9,246 nt of DNA. Source: Pseudomonadota bacterium. GTDB lineage: Bacteria; Pseudomonadota; Alphaproteobacteria; Rhizobiales; Hyphomicrobiaceae. Below the pieces are notes generated by a model. It saw only the letters and a program-made list of their open reading frames with translations, made no database searches and had not been told where the DNA came from. The position numbers and the translations under genes are program-made. Shown here in pieces: positions 7,468 to 9,246 of the stretch (position 1 is the stretch's first letter; each line of letters begins with the position of its first letter). The stretch covers positions 1 through 9,246 of the forward strand of contig JAEVZQ010000223.1 in NCBI GenBank assembly GCA_023392135.1, written 5' to 3'.

Positions 7468-7476
7468 GGAGGGGGG
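7468..7476 (+). promoter_or_regulatory. Ribosome binding site of the LpxQ-like barrel gene
   Basis: GGAGGGGGG ends eight bases before the ATG at 7485. It is the strongest Shine-Dalgarno in the window and selects ATG 7485 over an in-frame GTG at 7425, which would add 20 polar residues before the export signal. Confidence 0.75.
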
Positions 7477-7484
7477 ACCAGGTC

Positions 7485-8459
7485 ATGAGCGCTGAGCATG
7501 TCGCGCTGGGCCGCGCCGGGATATGGGTCAGGCGCCGGATCAATGGAGACGGGCTGGCAGCACTGGCAGCTCTCGCCGCGCTGATCGTGTGGGTTTCACC
7601 GAGCCCATTCCCGGTAACTGTCCAGACGGATGCCCAGACGGATGAGCGGGACAGGGTGCGTGCGGAGACATCGGCCCCGTCACCTGCTGCCGACCGCGCA
7701 ATCGGGCGCGAGCACAGGTTCGGTGGCTATGGCGGCATCTCCTACACGCTCCCGAGCGCCGGTAGAATCGAAAAACCGGGCTCCACGGATCTGACAGTAA
7801 AGGATTTCGAGTGGATCGGACGGCCGTTCAAGGCTCCCATCTATTACGGCTTGCGCACACAGCATTGGTTGCCGGGCGCGCTGACCGGCACGATGGTCGA
7901 CTTCACGCACGCCAAGGCGATTGCCCAGAGGGACGACGTTGCGACCTTCTCCGGCACGTTGAATGGTCAGCCCGCGGCGCCGAACGCGAGGATAGGTGAT
8001 GTTTTCCGGCATCTTGAGTTCAGCCACGGCCACAACATTCTGACCCTCAATGGCCTGTTCCGGATGCCGTTCTCCTCGTGGCTGCCGGTGCGGCCCTATT
8101 TCGGGCTCGGCGGCGGGGCCTCGTTCCCGCATACGGAAGTCGGCCTGACGTCGGAGCCCAAGCGCACATACGAGTATCAGTTCGCCGGATTTGCGGGTCA
8201 GGTGCTGACCGGGATCGAGGTGCCGCTGGGGCGCATCTCCCTGTTTTTCGAGTACAAGTTCACTTACGCGCCCTACAGCGTTCCGCTCTCGCACGAGCCC
8301 AATGGCTGGTTGTTCGTCACAGACGTGTGGCGCCAGTTTCGCGCTTGGTGGACCGGCGAGGAGCCGCCCGGCGGCATACTGACGACCACGCTTGCGACCA
8401 GTCATGGCATCAGCGGTATCCTCGTCCGGACCAACTCCGCTGTACCGGTAAAGAAATAG
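7485..8459 (+). CDS. Outer-membrane beta-barrel protein, LpxQ-like (lipid A oxidase family)
   Basis: The product is 324 residues. A basic N-terminus (GRAGIWVRRRIN) precedes a hydrophobic segment, DGLAALAALAALIVWV (about 22-37), serving as signal peptide or anchor, then a polar linker to about residue 75. The rest alternates like beta strands: REHRFGGYGGISYTLP, VKDFEWIGRPFKAPIYYGLRTQHWL, GTMVDFTHAKAIA (135-147), LEFSHGHNILTLNGLFRMP, RPYFGLGGGASFPHTEVGL (203-221), YEYQFAGFAGQVLTGIEVPLG, ISLFFEYKFTYAPY and ILTTTLATSHGISGILVR. These blocks match, from memory, proteins annotated as LpxQ-type lipid A oxidase; rhizobial LpxQ is an outer-membrane enzyme that oxidises the proximal glucosamine of lipid A to 2-aminogluconate. 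Whether this member has that activity cannot be told, and 'outer-membrane barrel protein' is the safe name. A Trp-rich stretch (about 272-297, DVWRQFRAWWTGEEPPGG) looks like a surface loop. The protein ends in VPVKK, not a terminal aromatic residue. It has its own ribosome site and a long upstream region, so it is probably transcribed separately. Confidence 0.75.
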   Translation: MSAEHVALGRAGIWVRRRINGDGLAALAALAALIVWVSPSPFPVTVQTDAQTDERDRVRAETSAPSPAADRAIGREHRFGGYGGISYTLPSAGRIEKPGSTDLTVKDFEWIGRPFKAPIYYGLRTQHWLPGALTGTMVDFTHAKAIAQRDDVATFSGTLNGQPAAPNARIGDVFRHLEFSHGHNILTLNGLFRMPFSSWLPVRPYFGLGGGASFPHTEVGLTSEPKRTYEYQFAGFAGQVLTGIEVPLGRISLFFEYKFTYAPYSVPLSHEPNGWLFVTDVWRQFRAWWTGEEPPGGILTTTLATSHGISGILVRTNSAVPVKK

Positions 8460-8490
8460 TCGCCGAGGGGCACAGCGGCCGGCCACTCCG

Positions 8491-9246
8491 TCAGGAGGGC
8501 GGGACACCGTCGATGCCCGGCCTGTAGCCCGCTGCACCCCAATGGCGCACCGGCGAGCTTCTGGCTTCGTTGCCGGCCGGAAGAATGCCGTAGTGGCGCG
8601 CTAGCCGGGTCAAGGCGAGCTGCAAGACCACTTTTCCGGAGCGTTGCGGCCAGCCGGCTGACCGTTCCGCTTCCTCCAGGCCTTTGAGGTGGCAGCAGAC
8701 GTCTATCAGGATGCCGCATAGCTCCGGGCCGACCGCCTTCAGTGCCAGCCGCACACGCTCGCGGGCAGCGATCACGCGATCCTGCAGCTCTATTCCGGCT
8801 CCCGGCGCAGCACGCCGCTCCCGGCGGCTGGACATGGTTCCTTCCCAGCTCGAGGTCACCTTCGGCGTCATCTGGGCAAACCAGAAATCTGCCCGCAGGC
8901 GCTCACCGGCATCGAACTCCTGGCGGGAAATGAGGGGCTTGCCTTCCTTGTCGCGGCGCCGGCGGAGCCACGCGAGCGGACTTTCGGACTCGTTTACCGC
9001 TGGCGCTGCGGGCTTCGGCTCGCGTGGTCGCGCGGCTTCCGCCGCCGCTGCCTCGCTATGGGCGGCACGCAGGGCGGCGATGCCCCGGCGTGTCGGACCG
9101 AGACGGTTCTCGCCGATATCGCGCAAGAGCCCCGCCTCGACTGCAGCCGCAAGCCGCTTGCGGTCGACGCTGGCGACGGGCTTGGCAAACTGGTTGCGCG
9201 GCGAGAAGGCTTCGGCTCCGGCAGCGGTCAGCTTGAGGAACGAGCC
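8491..9246 (-). CDS. DUF6456 domain protein, N-terminus cut off by the window edge
   Basis: The minus-strand frame is open from the last base of the window to TGA at 8491-8493, giving 251 visible residues; the TTG at 9126 is internal. The conserved core (about residues 87-221) has ESPLAWLRRRRDKEGKPLIS, EFDAGERLRADFWFAQMTPKVTSSW, AARERVRLALKAVGPELCGILIDVCCHLKGLEEAER and GWPQRSGKVVLQLALTRLARHYG. I recognise this as the DUF6456 family of Hyphomicrobiales. Before the core, GSFLKLTAAG and AVEAGLLRDIGENRLGPTRRGIAALRAAH read like winged-helix segments, followed by an Ala/Glu-rich linker (about 63-86), so DNA binding is plausible but unproven. A 30-residue tail follows the core. The protein has no export signal in view and is probably cytoplasmic. 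It converges with the barrel gene, with 31 bases between their stops and no clear terminator hairpin between them. Function is unknown. Confidence 0.85.
   Translation of the reverse strand, partial: GSFLKLTAAGAEAFSPRNQFAKPVASVDRKRLAAAVEAGLLRDIGENRLGPTRRGIAALRAAHSEAAAAEAARPREPKPAAPAVNESESPLAWLRRRRDKEGKPLISRQEFDAGERLRADFWFAQMTPKVTSSWEGTMSSRRERRAAPGAGIELQDRVIAARERVRLALKAVGPELCGILIDVCCHLKGLEEAERSAGWPQRSGKVVLQLALTRLARHYGILPAGNEARSSPVRHWGAAGYRPGIDGVPPS

Noticed and set aside
6569..7543. Minus-strand open frame of 324 codons across the depolymerase and the intergenic region
   Set aside because: It runs antisense to a clear gene and through the inverted repeats, has no recognisable domain and no good start context.
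8460..8490. CGGCCGGCC-rich stretch between the convergent genes as a bidirectional terminator
   Set aside because: Only very short self-complementarity is visible and no T-run follows in either direction.

Overview
The window reads as chromosomal DNA of a GC-rich alphaproteobacterium, most likely of the order Hyphomicrobiales (Rhizobiales). The main reasons are a DUF6456-type protein at the right end and an LpxQ-like outer-membrane barrel, both families I associate with that order, together with strongly GC-biased third codon positions. I cannot name the genus. I see no rRNA, tRNA, transposase, phage gene, CRISPR array or toxin/defence cassette.

Layout. Positions 2-3892 (+) hold the C-terminal three quarters of a bacterial alpha-2-macroglobulin (YfhM type), whose 5' end lies outside the window. 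Four bases after its stop begins pbpC (3897-6011, +), penicillin-binding protein 1C; the two form the classical A2M-pbpC operon. After a 122-base gap comes a predicted lipoprotein with a type 2 (circularly permuted) polyhydroxyalkanoate depolymerase catalytic domain (6134-7198, +). A 286-base intergenic stretch follows. It is locally AT-rich and unusually full of dyad symmetry: a 16-bp-arm inverted repeat overlapping the esterase stop codon, a 21-bp-arm inverted repeat with a four-base bulge, and smaller palindromes upstream of the next gene. That gene (7485-8459, +) encodes an exported outer-membrane beta-barrel resembling the rhizobial lipid A oxidase LpxQ family. A DUF6456 protein (8491-9246, -) converges on it and runs off the right edge.

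How the genes fit together. The four rightward genes all concern the cell envelope. The A2M is a periplasmic protease trap with an intact thioester, PbpC is its usual peptidoglycan-synthase partner, the esterase is probably tethered to a membrane facing outward, and the barrel sits in the outer membrane. Only the A2M-pbpC link is firm; the other neighbours have their own intergenic gaps and may be independent. I did not find a convincing new multi-gene system. The parts most worth a second look are the intergenic inverted repeats and the lipoprotein form of the type 2 depolymerase.
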